From Psoroptes ovis (lineage: Eukaryota > Arthropoda > Arachnida > Sarcoptiformes > Psoroptidae), in the NCBI GenBank assembly GCA_002943765.1, contig PQWQ01000005.1:434001-498000 (forward strand): DNA of 64,000 nt, in the 5' to 3' direction. Of this stretch, positions 12,128-24,016 are shown in pieces. How positions within the stretch are numbered: the stretch's first letter is position 1; every line of letters starts with the position of its first letter. Both the position numbers and the translations under genes were made by a program. The notes below the pieces were generated by a model. That model was not told the origin of the DNA. It was given only the letters and a program-made list of their open reading frames with translations, and ran no database searches.

Positions 12128-14579
12128 ATGAAGGTAAGCGAGATTGTTGCTTGTAAATTACTATTACTATCTGATTGATTCCATTGATTTTCTACAGTTT
12201 AATTTACATTTAATTCTACAATCATTATCGATATTGATCATATTGTTCGTTCAATCAAATGATGCAATCATTGGTAATTTGGTAATTGGACCAATAAGTA
12301 AATTTATGTTATTAAAACATTTTATGACAGCCATATGGAGTAAACATTTTAGTAGTAAAAATAAAGATTATTATCAAAAATGTTATGGACAAACATATTA
12401 TCCATACTATAGTGGTGGTTATTATGTGGATGATGGCTATGAAATGGGCAACTATGGTGGCTATGATGGGGGTGGTGGTGGTGGTGGTTACGGCACTCGC
12501 TATAAATATGGTGGTCAAGGTGGCGATAAAGGATATTATGGCCCTGGCGGCTATGACAGCAAAGGCTATGGTGGTGGAGGTGGTGAGCAATATGAGAATG
12601 GCGGCGGCGGTGGTGGTGGTGGTGGTTATGATGAATATGGTGGCGTAAAGGGTAATGGTGGTGACTATAGCGGTGGTAATCATAATAATGACTATGGTGG
12701 TGGTGGTGGACAAGGTTATAATGAATACGGTGAAGGAAACGGCAATGGAGGCTACGATGGAGATAAAGGGTACAAAGACTACGGCGGTGACAATAACAAC
12801 GATAATTATGGTGGTGGAAATGGAAATATGAATTATGGTGGTGGAGATAATGGCAACTATGAATATGGCCAAAGACACCGTCCTGATGAGTACAGAGGAG
12901 GAAATGGCAATGGAGATTATGGTGGTGATAAAGGGTACAATGATTATGGCAATGGGAATGGCTACAATGATTATGGTGGCGGAAACGTTGGAGGAAATAA
13001 CAATTATGGTGATAATTACGATGGTGGAGGTAGCAGAGAAAATTATGCTGGTAACGATTACCGGCCCAGCCAAGGAGATAATTATATCCGTGGCGGTGGA
13101 GATGGTTATGAAGGCCCCAGAGAATATGATTCCGGCGGTAGAAATAATTATAACCAAGTCAGGGGCAATTATGATGGCGGAGGTGGAGACAATTACAGCG
13201 GTGGTGGAGAAAGTTATCAAGGTGGCATAAATAATTATAACCAAGGTGGGGGTGACAATTATAACAATGTTGGCGATAATTATAACGGTGGTGGTGGTGA
13301 TGATGAATACGGTGATGGTAATGATGATGATCAAGAAGGACCAACATTAGAGGAAACATATGGAAAAGGTATTGATTTTAGTGGTGATTCTGGTATCGGT
13401 TACGGTGGTATTGATGATAATACAAGAAATGTATATCTAAGTGCAGGAAGGGGTTATTATGGTCATGGCGGGGGTGGTGGTGATGGGTATGGTCATGGTG
13501 ATGATGGTGGTGATGGGTATGGTGGCGGTAGTGGTGGTGCTGGTGGTGATGGGTATGGTCATGATAATTATGACAATGGCAATAGTAATGAATATAATGG
13601 TGATAATATGGACTACAACAATGGTAATGATAATCATGGGAGCCAGGAAAATCATGGTGGTCATTATGGTAATGATGATGGTGATAATCATATGGATTAC
13701 AATGGTAATGATATAAACGTCGAAAATTATGACCAAAATGATATCGAATCAGGTGAACGTTATCAATCGGGTAGCATTTCGAATCCGACAGCAATCGAAC
13801 TCGATTTACCCATAGATTCGACGAAAAAATTGAAAATAATCAGAACAAAAATCATTAAATCAGCAATCAAAGATGATCGTAATCACCAAGATGATCATGG
13901 TGAAGATGGCCGTAAAATATTGACGGGTAAAGTGGTTGCCGAAACATCGAAAACACTAATGCCCACAAGGGTTTTGGAACCGGTAGCCAAAGTATTGACA
14001 ACAACGAAGGCGACGACAGTGCTGCCACCACCATTACCACCAGCAACAAAATCGAAATCATTCAGCGATGAACAGCTGCAACGGATTATATTCGATAAAA
14101 TCAATAACGTAAACCATTTAGATGATTTGAGTGGTATATTTCGTCATAAGAAAATATTGAAAACGGTGACCGTGAAGAAACCAGTCATCATCAAAGATAG
14201 CCATCGAAATAGCCTTCAAGATGTTGCAAGTTCCGACCAGAAACTCGTAATTTTAAAGCCCCAACAGCCCAAAAAGCTTCGAGGACCAGCGAAAATCAAC
14301 ATTCGAACCTTACAACCCAAGGTGATCAAATTAAATCTACGTGAAAACCAAGTAAAATTACCGAATGATTCACGGATACCATCATTGAATTGGACAGAGT
14401 TGACCGATGTAATTCTGAAAGCAACGGATGCCGTACAAAGAACAATTGAAAATCAACAAAATTCAAAGGTCAAAATTGGAAAAATTATACCGATACCGAT
14501 CGCAACGATTGCGGTGGCATCCAAACCATCAACGACGAATACGACCACCGCAACAACAACGGCGCCAATCGCAAATTAA
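12128..14579 (+). CDS. Secreted Gly/Tyr-rich structural-type protein
   Basis: A mini-exon ATGAAG (12128-12133) is spliced over a 64-bp intron (12134..12197; GTAAGC donor, CAG acceptor) to 12198..14579, giving 795 residues. The join creates a typical signal peptide: MKFNLHLILQSLSILIILF then VQSNDA. A short N-terminal segment with one Cys (residues ~27-68) is followed by ~440 residues dominated by Gly, Tyr, Asn and Asp (GGYGG, DNYGGG, GYNDYGG). The C-terminal ~280 residues are Gly-poor, basic and Thr/Lys/Pro-rich. Gly-Tyr-rich secreted proteins with this composition occur in arthropod cuticle, silk and glue; the exact role is not known. The repeats are irregular, unlike the clean units of the Tyr-rich protein. 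A poly(A)-like AATAAA followed by an A tract lies near 14745. Confidence 0.85.
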
Positions 14580-15696
14580 ATCTTGAATCAATCAATCGAA
14601 TTAATCATTTTTGTAAACGAATTTTGTATTAATTCATTTTTTCTTTGTTTTTTAACCCTTTGATTACTTAAATGTCATTTTTTTTCACTTCATTCATTCA
14701 TTCATTCATATAAATACACATACATACATATATTGAATTGCCATTAATAAAAAAAAAAAAAAGATTTTAAATATGAAATTTGAAAAACTTGATCGATAAT
14801 CAATGATGAATCAATACAGTCGATGATTCATAGACGAAATTCGAGCAAATCGAACATGATTTAAGCAAATAATAATAAATAAACAAATGAAAGTCTTCGA
14901 ACTGACCTTTAATGGCTTCAGATGATTTGATTTGACGATCATTTGACATCGATCATCGATGATGTTCCTTCAATTTAATTCCTAAGACGTTGATGTCATT
15001 TCTGGTTCCTTTAAATCAATTTTTCCTTGTCAAATCACAATTCACACATTCGATGAAAACAATAAAATTCGAATCATTTAAACTCGATTTATGTGTATGT
15101 GTGTGTCATTAAAACATTGTTTTCTACGTGTCATCAAATTATCACCAGAAATATATGACAAACAAAACAAAACAATACAAAATGACAGTTTTTGGGCGTA
15201 ATATTTCAAAAAAACAATTGAAAAAAAAAACAATTTCAAAAACATCTTTATCAGGCGCAAACCTTTGAATAAATAGAAAAATAAATAAATGCTTACAAAC
15301 AATACAATACATCAAATAAACAAAAATGTTGATTGATTTTATGACTAAAACCTTTACTTACCTGTAATAACAAACAGTTTTTACGATGTTTTTATTTCGA
15401 ATAAACGATTGAATCATCAACAATATTCATACGATAATCAACGTGTTGAAGATATATTTCCTCATCCATATAATATGGAATAAGATTAATAAGGAAGTAA
15501 ATATGTTTAATGGTTCAAACAATTGAAACAACCCGAACCCGAAATTGACAAAATCACATGTTTGGTCGTCGAAAACAATAGAACAATTGAGATGATTGAT
15601 TCGATTCAATCGATTGTTTTAGCTTTGATTCACCTAAAATATATATTTAAATTTATTTGTTAAATGGAATGAGAATGATTAATTAAGTAGTTTAAT
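14580..15696. other. Intergenic region between convergent genes, no gene seen
   Basis: 3' flanks of the Gly-rich gene (+) and the glutamate-receptor-like gene (-). It contains a CATTCATTCATT tract near 14695 and an AATAAA plus A-run near 14745, likely the 3' end of the Gly-rich transcript. Only short frames without motifs are present. Confidence 0.6.
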
Positions 15697-16953
15697 TTAA
15701 TAATTAAATAATACAATTAAGGATAATAAGGTTATCAATATTAAATAATTCGAAATGGTAACATTTAGTAATGATGACATTGATGATGATCGATGAAAAT
15801 TTGGTCGATTAATTGGACGACGATTATGTATGGTGGTACGATCTGGTTTCGGTTTAATTAATTCAACATCATCATCATCAACACGATCATGTGGTGGATG
15901 TAAACGACCACTTGATTGCCGTAAACGTCCTGATTGTTGCGAATTATCTTCATTATTATTATTTGATTGTTGTTTATTATGATCCATAAAACGTATATTC
16001 GGCATCGTTTGATCAATATTCGGGTTATAATCCAGATCATGTGGACAATTACGATGTGAATTACGCCAATAAAATTCTTTTAATTCACGTATTTTCCCAC
16101 TATTTCTCAATTGTCTTATTGCACGATTAAAACGATCTTTGAGTGGAGAATTTTTCGCCACAGCAATTGCGTATTCAAATTGAAAATTTCGTCGACGATC
16201 ATCGATAGCGACCAAATCACAATCACGTTCAACCAAATATTCAACAAATGGTGATTCAGTAATAAAAGCATAGCGGCTTGTTTTTACACGTTGTAAACCT
16301 TCACGTTCACCATCCACGAATGTTGATGGATGTGTATCCATATAGCTATACATTTTCGCCACAACAGGACTATCATGAAATAATGGTAAATTGGCGCCAT
16401 GTTTTTTCACACCATAACTTATATCGGTTTGTTCGGATAAATCTTTAAATGTACGTATATGTTTACCATAACGATTCAATATTTCACGTCGTACCAAGGC
16501 GGCTAAACCATATTCCATAAATGGTAATGTGAAATCAACAAATCTAGCCCGTGTGGATAATACAGTCAAATCACCGATAGCAAAATCAACTTCACCGTTC
16601 ATTACTTCACCAATCATACCATTGATTGAACCATTTTTCGATAACCAACCACCATATTGTCCATCTTTCGACAACGACAACGTATAAGTAATACCCATTA
16701 ATGGTGCTAATTCATTCAAGAGATCAATACAAAAACCTTCAAATTGTCCATTAGTTTTTTGACTAACATATGGCCAATTCTTTGGGATAAATTAAAAAAT
16801 TTTTTTAAAATGAAATTCATAATCAATAATCGAATACATTACCAATATCGTAACACCTTTCAATGTTTCCATTCGGATTTCAATAACGAATTGTAACGAT
16901 ATAATTATCGATACAATTTGTAATATTTGAAATTTATTAATGAATTTAAACAT
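15697..16953 (-). CDS. Glutamate-receptor-like S1-S2 ligand-binding protein without channel segments
   Basis: Exon 1 16953..16843 and exon 2 16779..15697 (63-bp intron 16842..16780, phase 0) give 397 residues. Residues 1-28 form a signal peptide. S1 follows (NWPYVSQ..., GFCIDLLNELA, YGGWLSKNGSINGM, then DLTVLSTRARFVDFTLPF). Arg114 aligns with the ligand alpha-carboxylate Arg of AMPA/kainate receptors. About 20 residues after that motif the chain goes directly into S2 (IRTFKDLSEQTDISYGV). Glu212, in the motif YAFITESPFVEYLVE, aligns with the amino-group-binding Glu. M1, the pore loop, M2 and M3 are absent within one continuous exon. The usual Gly-Ser/Thr-Thr ligand loop reads GAN. A ~100-residue hydrophilic tail is followed by a final ~20-residue hydrophobic segment ending in NY, which fits a GPI-anchor signal or a minimal membrane anchor. 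Predicted location is extracellular, membrane-tethered or secreted. It cannot form a channel by itself; a glutamate- or amino-acid-binding, buffering or signalling role is inference. Confidence 0.85.
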
Positions 16954-19900
16954 TTTGCTCAAAGTAAATAATTATTAATAATACTGATTTAATAAATTGC
17001 ATCACATACTAAGATAATTGTAGCTGAAGATCACTTTTGGATGTATTACGCAATCAGAACACACATTAAACACATTTGAAATCGATCATTGAAATCAATA
17101 AATTAGTCAAAATAATAAATAAAATTGACCACTGAAACACATTAATATTTGTTGTTATTTTCACAGACACAATTAGCTGAGAAATATCGAAGCAATCAAT
17201 GTAAATCAATGCAAACACAGCACAAATTAAATGATTTAGATTGAAATCACTGAAATTTTCGATGAAATACTTCACAAATATTTCAACGGTATAATATCAA
17301 TGAAATTGTGGTGACATTGTTTACATTCAATGGCTAATGGTTGGTGTATTTTGTTTCTTCATCATTAGTTTGCACACACGGGTAGTGAAACACGTAGGAC
17401 ATATAATACATGTGAGTAATTCTTGTTGAAATTCTTTGAGAATGAAAATTCAAAATTTCATTCATTAAAACAAATGAATTTTGATGAATCTGAAGAAGAA
17501 GAAGAACCAATCAAATTTCTTCAATTTTCGCCTACCTGTTGAATTTGTATTTACCTGTGCGTGTTTGTTGTTTGTTTGTTTGTTGACTAATTACACACAA
17601 TTTAACAAGTGGAGGAAATTATTAAATTCACAAAATTCAAAATACACTTGAAATTGAACACTTCAAGAACACACAAATACAAACATAAATAGCCATGGAT
17701 TTCTTCGTTGATTTTAATTTGATTGATTTGGACAATAATCTTGCTAAATTCTAAAACAATCTTCTTAGTTCATATCATTGAAGCAGCTACATGCAACCAA
17801 TTTGCAATTTTTCTCAATTGGGATGAAACATTTTTAAAAATTTTGAAATTTGAAAATTTTTTTCCATACACACATCAATACGAATCAAATCAAATCATGT
17901 ATTACACCAGATGTTTCAATTCAAAAAGCGAATTTAACTAATAGTAAAAATGAAGAAGAATGTTTCAATGTCTTGAAGATGCTTTCATTCAAAGAATATT
18001 ACATACGCGCACAGATACATACACCATTATACACCTTTAAACATTGCTTATGACTATGTGTTTGAAGATGTTTGTCCAATGACTGTTGTTGCTGGCTGTT
18101 TGTTGTTTGCTTCTTTCAAATGATCATGATTATGCGTGGGTATTTTGAATTTATATTTGAATTCACCAAAGAAAAATAATGGAAAAGCATCAGAAGAAAC
18201 ATCCATGTTAATTATGAATTTACTTTCTTCTTTAAATCAATTAATATTCAATTTGATATTTCTTTAAGATTTACATTGAAAAATTATTCAATGGACAATC
18301 AACCAGTATATCAATGCTGGTACAATATATTCAATTAAGTAATCTTGATTTGAAAAAAGTGAAGGATGATTTGAAAAAACGGGTTGAAACAAGCGATGAA
18401 TCGATGATAATAATGGTACATTGTTTGGCTTATGTTTTATTTATGATTCATAATTTCAAATTCATTATCTCTATGTTGTTATTCAATAATAATAAGCATT
18501 GACTATGAGGATTTCTGGCTAAATCTAACAATATTTTATATTGTCAATGAACACCTACACATTAAATGATATTAGCCAGAGATGATAAATAAAATGGATG
18601 GATAAATATTCAGGGTTTTGGTCGGAATTCTTGGCAAGATATCATAAGGTAAGGTTCAATATTAGCCATGATATTTCAAAACACAAAACTTGATTAGTTT
18701 GCTTGCCTCAATCAAATTTCAGCCAAATTTTAATCAAATCTTGGTCATAGACCTTTGAAGATAATACAATCGTTTGAAATTTTCGGGGATGAATCTTCTT
18801 CTATCGAATGTATTTTATTGCATTGACATTAATTTCATTCAATTGAAATACCAATGAATTCAGAGCTCGGTCAGTCCACAATAATTACTTTATTATCTCA
18901 TTAAATTCAATGATAGCTGTGTGAATGAATTTCTGTTCTTAAGTCGTTTTCAAATAATATTTTGACCAATAAAAATCTTGAAATTCATTTGAATTCATTA
19001 AACTTATGGCAGTTGCAACCAATGATCGTAATATCAATCATAAATGTTGACTATTAGGCCAACAAAGATGATCATAAAAGGCTTGAAGCACATTCGTGTA
19101 TTATCAATTTTCAAATTGATCATCATTATATCGGTTTTATTGCCATAATGATCATCATTATTTTGATGGCATCCAATCATTTACCGATGATAAAAGTAAA
19201 TGGTCCACACATATGATTATGATTGATTGAAATTACTTACTGTTTTTAATGGCTCATTTCAATCTGATTGAAAGTGTTAAGATTCACACATTTCTTGTTA
19301 TCTGATGTTGAAGCATCTCTCCTGCTGATCTTTTTCAGCGCATTTTCACTGATGATAATTGGATTCCAATTGATTTCTGATTGATTCAATCAATCAAATT
19401 GTTTTTTGATTTTTAAGAAATTTAAAAGGAAAAAGAATGTGGGAGGAGCAAAGATTCAAAAGATAAACAAAAAAACAAGGAAACATTCGATTATCGAATC
19501 AGAATATATCGATATCAAAAAACAATCGATTTTTTTTTGTTTATTCAAAATTTGAATTTTTTCGCGCATTTTTTTTCAAATTCAAATCAAAAGTTCAATG
19601 TCGAGGCCATCTCTGAATGTAAATCATCATCATCATTCATCAATCATTCACTGTATGAATGAATGAACATTATCATCGAATTGTTAAATCATCTGTCTGT
19701 GCATCATCAAAAAAGCGAATAAATTGAATAATTGAATGACAGGTGCAAAATTCATTGGAAAAAACATGATTGAAAACATCGTAGACAATCAAATTGTGAA
19801 ATAATAATGATTTAATGATGTGTATTTTCTATTGGAAAAGTTTTATTTTCAAAAACAATAAATTCATTTATTAATATTATCATAAATGTAATTCATTGAA

Positions 19901-20013
19901 TAATACAAATATGTTTGAAGATATCCATGAATTTTTCCATTATAATACTTGTTATAATTCAGTCAATTATAATCATCTGTGATTATATTATATACCATTA
20001 TCATCAATAATTA
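16954..20013. other. Intergenic region, no gene seen
   Basis: About 3 kb between the 5' end of the S1-S2 gene and the 3' end of the exonuclease gene. It is AT-rich with TTTG repeats (near 17560-17585) and (CAT)n runs. Frames of 60-72 codons occur but have no recognisable composition or motif. It should contain the S1-S2 gene promoter; no clear core motif could be assigned. Confidence 0.55.
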
Positions 20014-22288
20014 TCACTCAACATTTCTTTTAATTTGTTGTAAAAATTCAATTACATCATTATTATTGTCGCCATCATTATTATTACTATCATTGGCCAT
20101 CATCATTCTATAATGATTATTAAAATTAAATTGTCGCGAAATATGTTTCAATTTATCAAATATATCGATTAAACAATATGCATCCAATGATGCATACAAC
20201 AGTTGTTCATTTCGTAATGGTCGCCGGCTCCAATCGGATTGTCGTTCAATTTTATTCAATGAACGTCCAAACAAAATGAATGTTAACATTGAAAGGCCTT
20301 GATATTGGCCACTGTTATTACTGTTATTATGATCATTATTTGGATTATTGTTATTGTTATTATTTTGTAAATTTCTCATAACAATTTTCGCACGATTAAT
20401 TTGTGATTTGAGTTTTGGATAATTTTTCACCACTGTATTCGACAGGAATTCGGCAAAACATTTTCCAGGCACTACTAAATCATAAATATTTTTCAAATGT
20501 TGTGGATGCTTTGTTGTTTGTTGATCATCTCGATTATTATTGATTGTATAATCTAATATATCTAAATCTTGTTCAATACCGAAACCAATTTTTAAATATT
20601 TTGTATTCGAAAGAAATTTTTGATAAAATTCATCAATTAATAATCGTTTAAATTCATTTGAACGTTTATGGAAATCAACCAAATCAATAATAAAACAAGA
20701 ATCATATGTAGATATTTGAATGATTGATAATTTTTGTCTTTGATATGAAAATATTGGTAACCATTCAGCATCAATAGCTAATAGATTATTTCGACAATAA
20801 GGCAAATGATTTGTTAACATATCCCTCAGTCCTTGTTCATCACAAATGAAATAAATTTTTAAATTTTTATCTTTACGACCATAATAATAACGATAATCGT
20901 TGAGATGATCATGTGGATATGCAATATCATGATATACATTACAACAACCTGTTGATTGTATTTGTATTTGATCAACAAGAAAATTTCTATCGACCATATA
21001 TGATTGAAGATTGCTCATTGGAATCAAATTATTATTATATCGCAGATAATCATAATATAATTGTTGATCGTTTACACTGGATTTTTGTAAACAATCAATA
21101 AATTTTTGCTCGATTACAGGTGATATATCGATTAATCGTTTACTTAGTTCGAAAAATGCTTCACGACTAATCGCTTTTTTACGATAATACAGTTTGATAA
21201 GATATGCTAAATTTTCCCAATTCGATGTTTCAATATGTTTCGGTGTACATAATGGTGAAAATTTTGGATGATCACTCCAACGATAATGAACGCGATTTAA
21301 GAATCGTTTAATCATTCGTTGTGTACGATTTTGTTGAAAATTTATACGATATTTCGTATGATAATCGAGCAATAATTTTTTCTCATTCAATAAACAATCA
21401 TCGAGTAATCGTAGAAATTTTTCAAATATATCATAATTATATTTGCTTTCATATCTTGCAATGATGTTGAATGAACCATCACACTGAAACACAGAGATAA
21501 TATCATTAATAAGGTTAAATATTTTCAAAAAATTTTGAACTTACTTTAATAAAAACCAATACCAATGCATCCATATGAATAGATTCACAATTGTTATGAT
21601 CATCATCACATTCACTATCACTAATAAAAGTCATTCGTAATTCAGTAAATATCATTGAATAAATTGATTCAATAATTTGAACATGTTGATATTGGGATAT
21701 TAATCCGCATAAATGATTACCAATCAATCGTTTACGATTATCCAATATCCATTGTATTGTTGGTAATTTACTCGAAAACACGCTAAAATCATTAATTTGT
21801 CTTAGATAACGAAAATATAAATCGAAAAAATTGAAATATAATTTCAAATAATTTTCAAATGTTTCCACATCATTTTTTCGATTATTTTGTTTCTGAGATA
21901 ATTTCAAATCAGGTAATATTAAATTGTTTTCAAAATATGATTGTATCGAATCTAAATAATAATTCAAATATTCATGATGTTTTTGATGAATCAATAACCA
22001 TTCGATTAAATAGGTTAACGAATGAAATAATATATTCATGATTGAATTTTGATTTGAATATTTTGACAGAAATTGATGAACAAAACTCTTTTCAACATTA
22101 TCATCATCGATTCCATTATCACGAAAATCACCTTTGAACACTAATTTTTCTTGCTGTATATGATCTATAAATTTTTCAAATTCAATTTCATTTTCATTAT
22201 ATGATTGTGATCGTCGATATGTTTCGTAATCAATGATTGGAAGCGATTTCTTGTTGTCCATCTTATTCATCTTTGAATTACTTGCCAT
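20014..22288 (-). CDS. MUT-7/EXD3-like 3'-5' exonuclease (DEDDy)
   Basis: Exon 1 22288..21545 and exon 2 21483..20014 (61-bp intron 21544..21484, GTAAGT/CAG, phase 0), 737 residues. The C-terminal third is a DEDDy exonuclease domain. ExoI is LLAIDAEW (Asp486, Glu488), ExoII is GFGIEQDLDIL (Asp554), and ExoIII is LYASLDAY (Tyr678, Asp682). The GLSMLTFILFGRSLNK...SDWSRRPL segment is typical of MUT-7/EXD3, not of WRN or RNase D. The helical N-terminal half fits the family scaffold. No separate Mut7-C domain follows; the chain ends shortly after ExoIII with an Asn/Asp-rich tail. C. elegans MUT-7 works in small-RNA amplification and transposon silencing, and fly Nibbler trims the 3' ends of small RNAs. 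A related role here is inference. The ATG at 22288 is the first in the frame. TYW2 lies 226 bp upstream on the same strand. Confidence 0.85.
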
Positions 22289-22514
22289 TGTTTACAATAA
22301 GGATCGATCAAACGAATTGAATCATTCATGGAAAAGGATCCTTGAAAAATTAATTGAATCAAATTTTGAATTAATTAAATAAAATTAATTGAATTTATTT
22401 CAACAATTACAAAATGGTATATTTACAATTTTTCGAACTATAATCTCAAACTCAAAAACACAACAAAAAATGAAAAAAATGGAACCAATTTCATACATTA
22501 CAAGTAGTACATTT

Positions 22515-23535
22515 TCACTGAGAATTTTTTGCCAATTTTTTTCTGCGGATACAAACATCGACAACCATATGATCAATATGTGGTGCATATCGTTTGATTC
22601 GTACAATCTTTTCACCGAAAACATCATAATCATAACCATTGTTTAATGACAATAAAATATCCTTAATTTTCAGACATAAATCTTTGGCCCATTTGCTTCG
22701 ATGATCATCAATCACTTCGCGTTTATCTCTGTCGTCATTGGATTGTTTGATTGCATCAAAATAATTGACATTTTCATGTACATGAAGATAAAAGTCTTCG
22801 ATTTCCGTACTTTGAAGGTTTAATGCTTCACAAGCAATTTCTAATGATTGCAGACTAGTCGGTATAAGGCCCATATAGACACGATTGGCGACATTTTTTG
22901 GACAAACCAATCGATTATCACCTTCACAAATGGTTATACGATTTTCATCTAAATTATTCAAACGAATATTCTTTCGTAGCGCTTCAATAGCAGCCGGATT
23001 CCATTCACAACAATAAACATGTTTCGCTTTGCAATGTTTAGCGAATATCAATGAAAAATAACCGATACCGGCAAACAGATCGACGACAATTTCATTCTGG
23101 CAATCAAATTTCGATACACGAATTTTTTCGCTTATGTTACCTGTCATTTAAAAGTGAATTTATCAATCGATTCATAATTTTTTGTTCATAAATACCTTTA
23201 CAAAACATTGTTCTGGTTATATCAAATGTATATTTGATACCATTATCGATTTGTGTTACCCATGGATTGAATGGTGAATGATCATTGGGACCATAAATTA
23301 ATTGAACATTTGGTGTACGAAAATCATCATTGTGGATTTTCTCAATCAGCGCTACACGTTTAAACGGAAATTTTTGTTGTAATGCTTTGAATTGTTCATT
23401 CTGAATTATCGATTGAATCGTATCGTTGTCTAGGGATGATTTTACATTATTTGACAAGTCGAATAGTTGTAAAAATTTCGATTTATCAAATAAAATCAAA
23501 TCATTATATCGTATGAAACGAATATTTTCATTCAT
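22515..23535 (-). CDS. TYW2: tRNA wybutosine-synthesizing protein 2 homologue (TYW2/TRMT12)
   Basis: Exon 1 23535..23196 and exon 2 23140..22515. The 55-bp intron (23195..23141) joins MFCKG to NISEKIRVS in frame; 321 residues. TYW2 transfers the alpha-amino-alpha-carboxypropyl group of S-adenosylmethionine to the wyosine base at G37 of tRNA-Phe in the cytosol (known). Seen: the substrate-fold segment NGIKYTFDITRTMF, the SAM-binding loop VVDLFAGIGYF, and CEWNPAAIEALRKN, which is diagnostic for TYW2 over TRM5. IADRV/GLIPTS-like residues follow. It is shorter than human TYW2 (448 residues), lacking most of the N-terminal extension. Head-to-head with the glycosyltransferase gene, with 481 bp between starts. 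Confidence 0.88.
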
Positions 23536-24016
23536 TTTTTCAAATTCAAATTTTAAAATGAAAATCTTGTTTAATTTAGAACACGTGACTTTGTTTTAGT
23601 TGGGTGCTATTAGAAATTTCTGCATTGAGTTGAAATAGTTGCTGCTGTCATTTGAAATTTTTACGTTCGAAAAATTTTGATTGGACGAGAAGGAAGACTG
23701 GAAGATTTTTTCTCCTATTTCAACCATGATTGTCTGTTTATTTACATTTTTAATTCGACTATTTTAACCAACGATCATATGATTTGATATTTGAGACAAT
23801 TTACTTAATCTTATCGCAATTGGTTATGGATGTTATTATCATATCATGACAAAAAATTGATGAGTATTGTTTGATAAATATGTTTGACAAGTCGAAAACG
23901 ATTCAAGTGAGTATATTTTGATGATATATTCAATATTTCTCAATTTACTTTACTCGTACTTGTAAATTCCACCCTTACAATCCACTCGAAAAAACCCACC
24001 AATCATTCTGTGAAAA
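23536..24016. promoter_or_regulatory. Shared upstream region of TYW2 (-) and UGT (+)
   Basis: 481 bp between two divergent ATG codons; any core promoters for both genes must lie here. A CACGTG E-box (GAACACGTGAC) is at ~23581-23589. No clear TATA box was assigned for either direction. Confidence 0.35.

Noticed and set aside
12312..13334. Minus-strand 340-codon open frame rich in Ile/Thr/Val
   Set aside because: Antisense of the Gly-rich GGT/GGC codons; no signal, motif or gene structure, and the plus frame is a better gene.
22515..23535. Apparent frameshift splitting the TYW2 gene
   Set aside because: A 55-bp GT-AG intron restores a continuous homologous protein, so no frameshift is needed.
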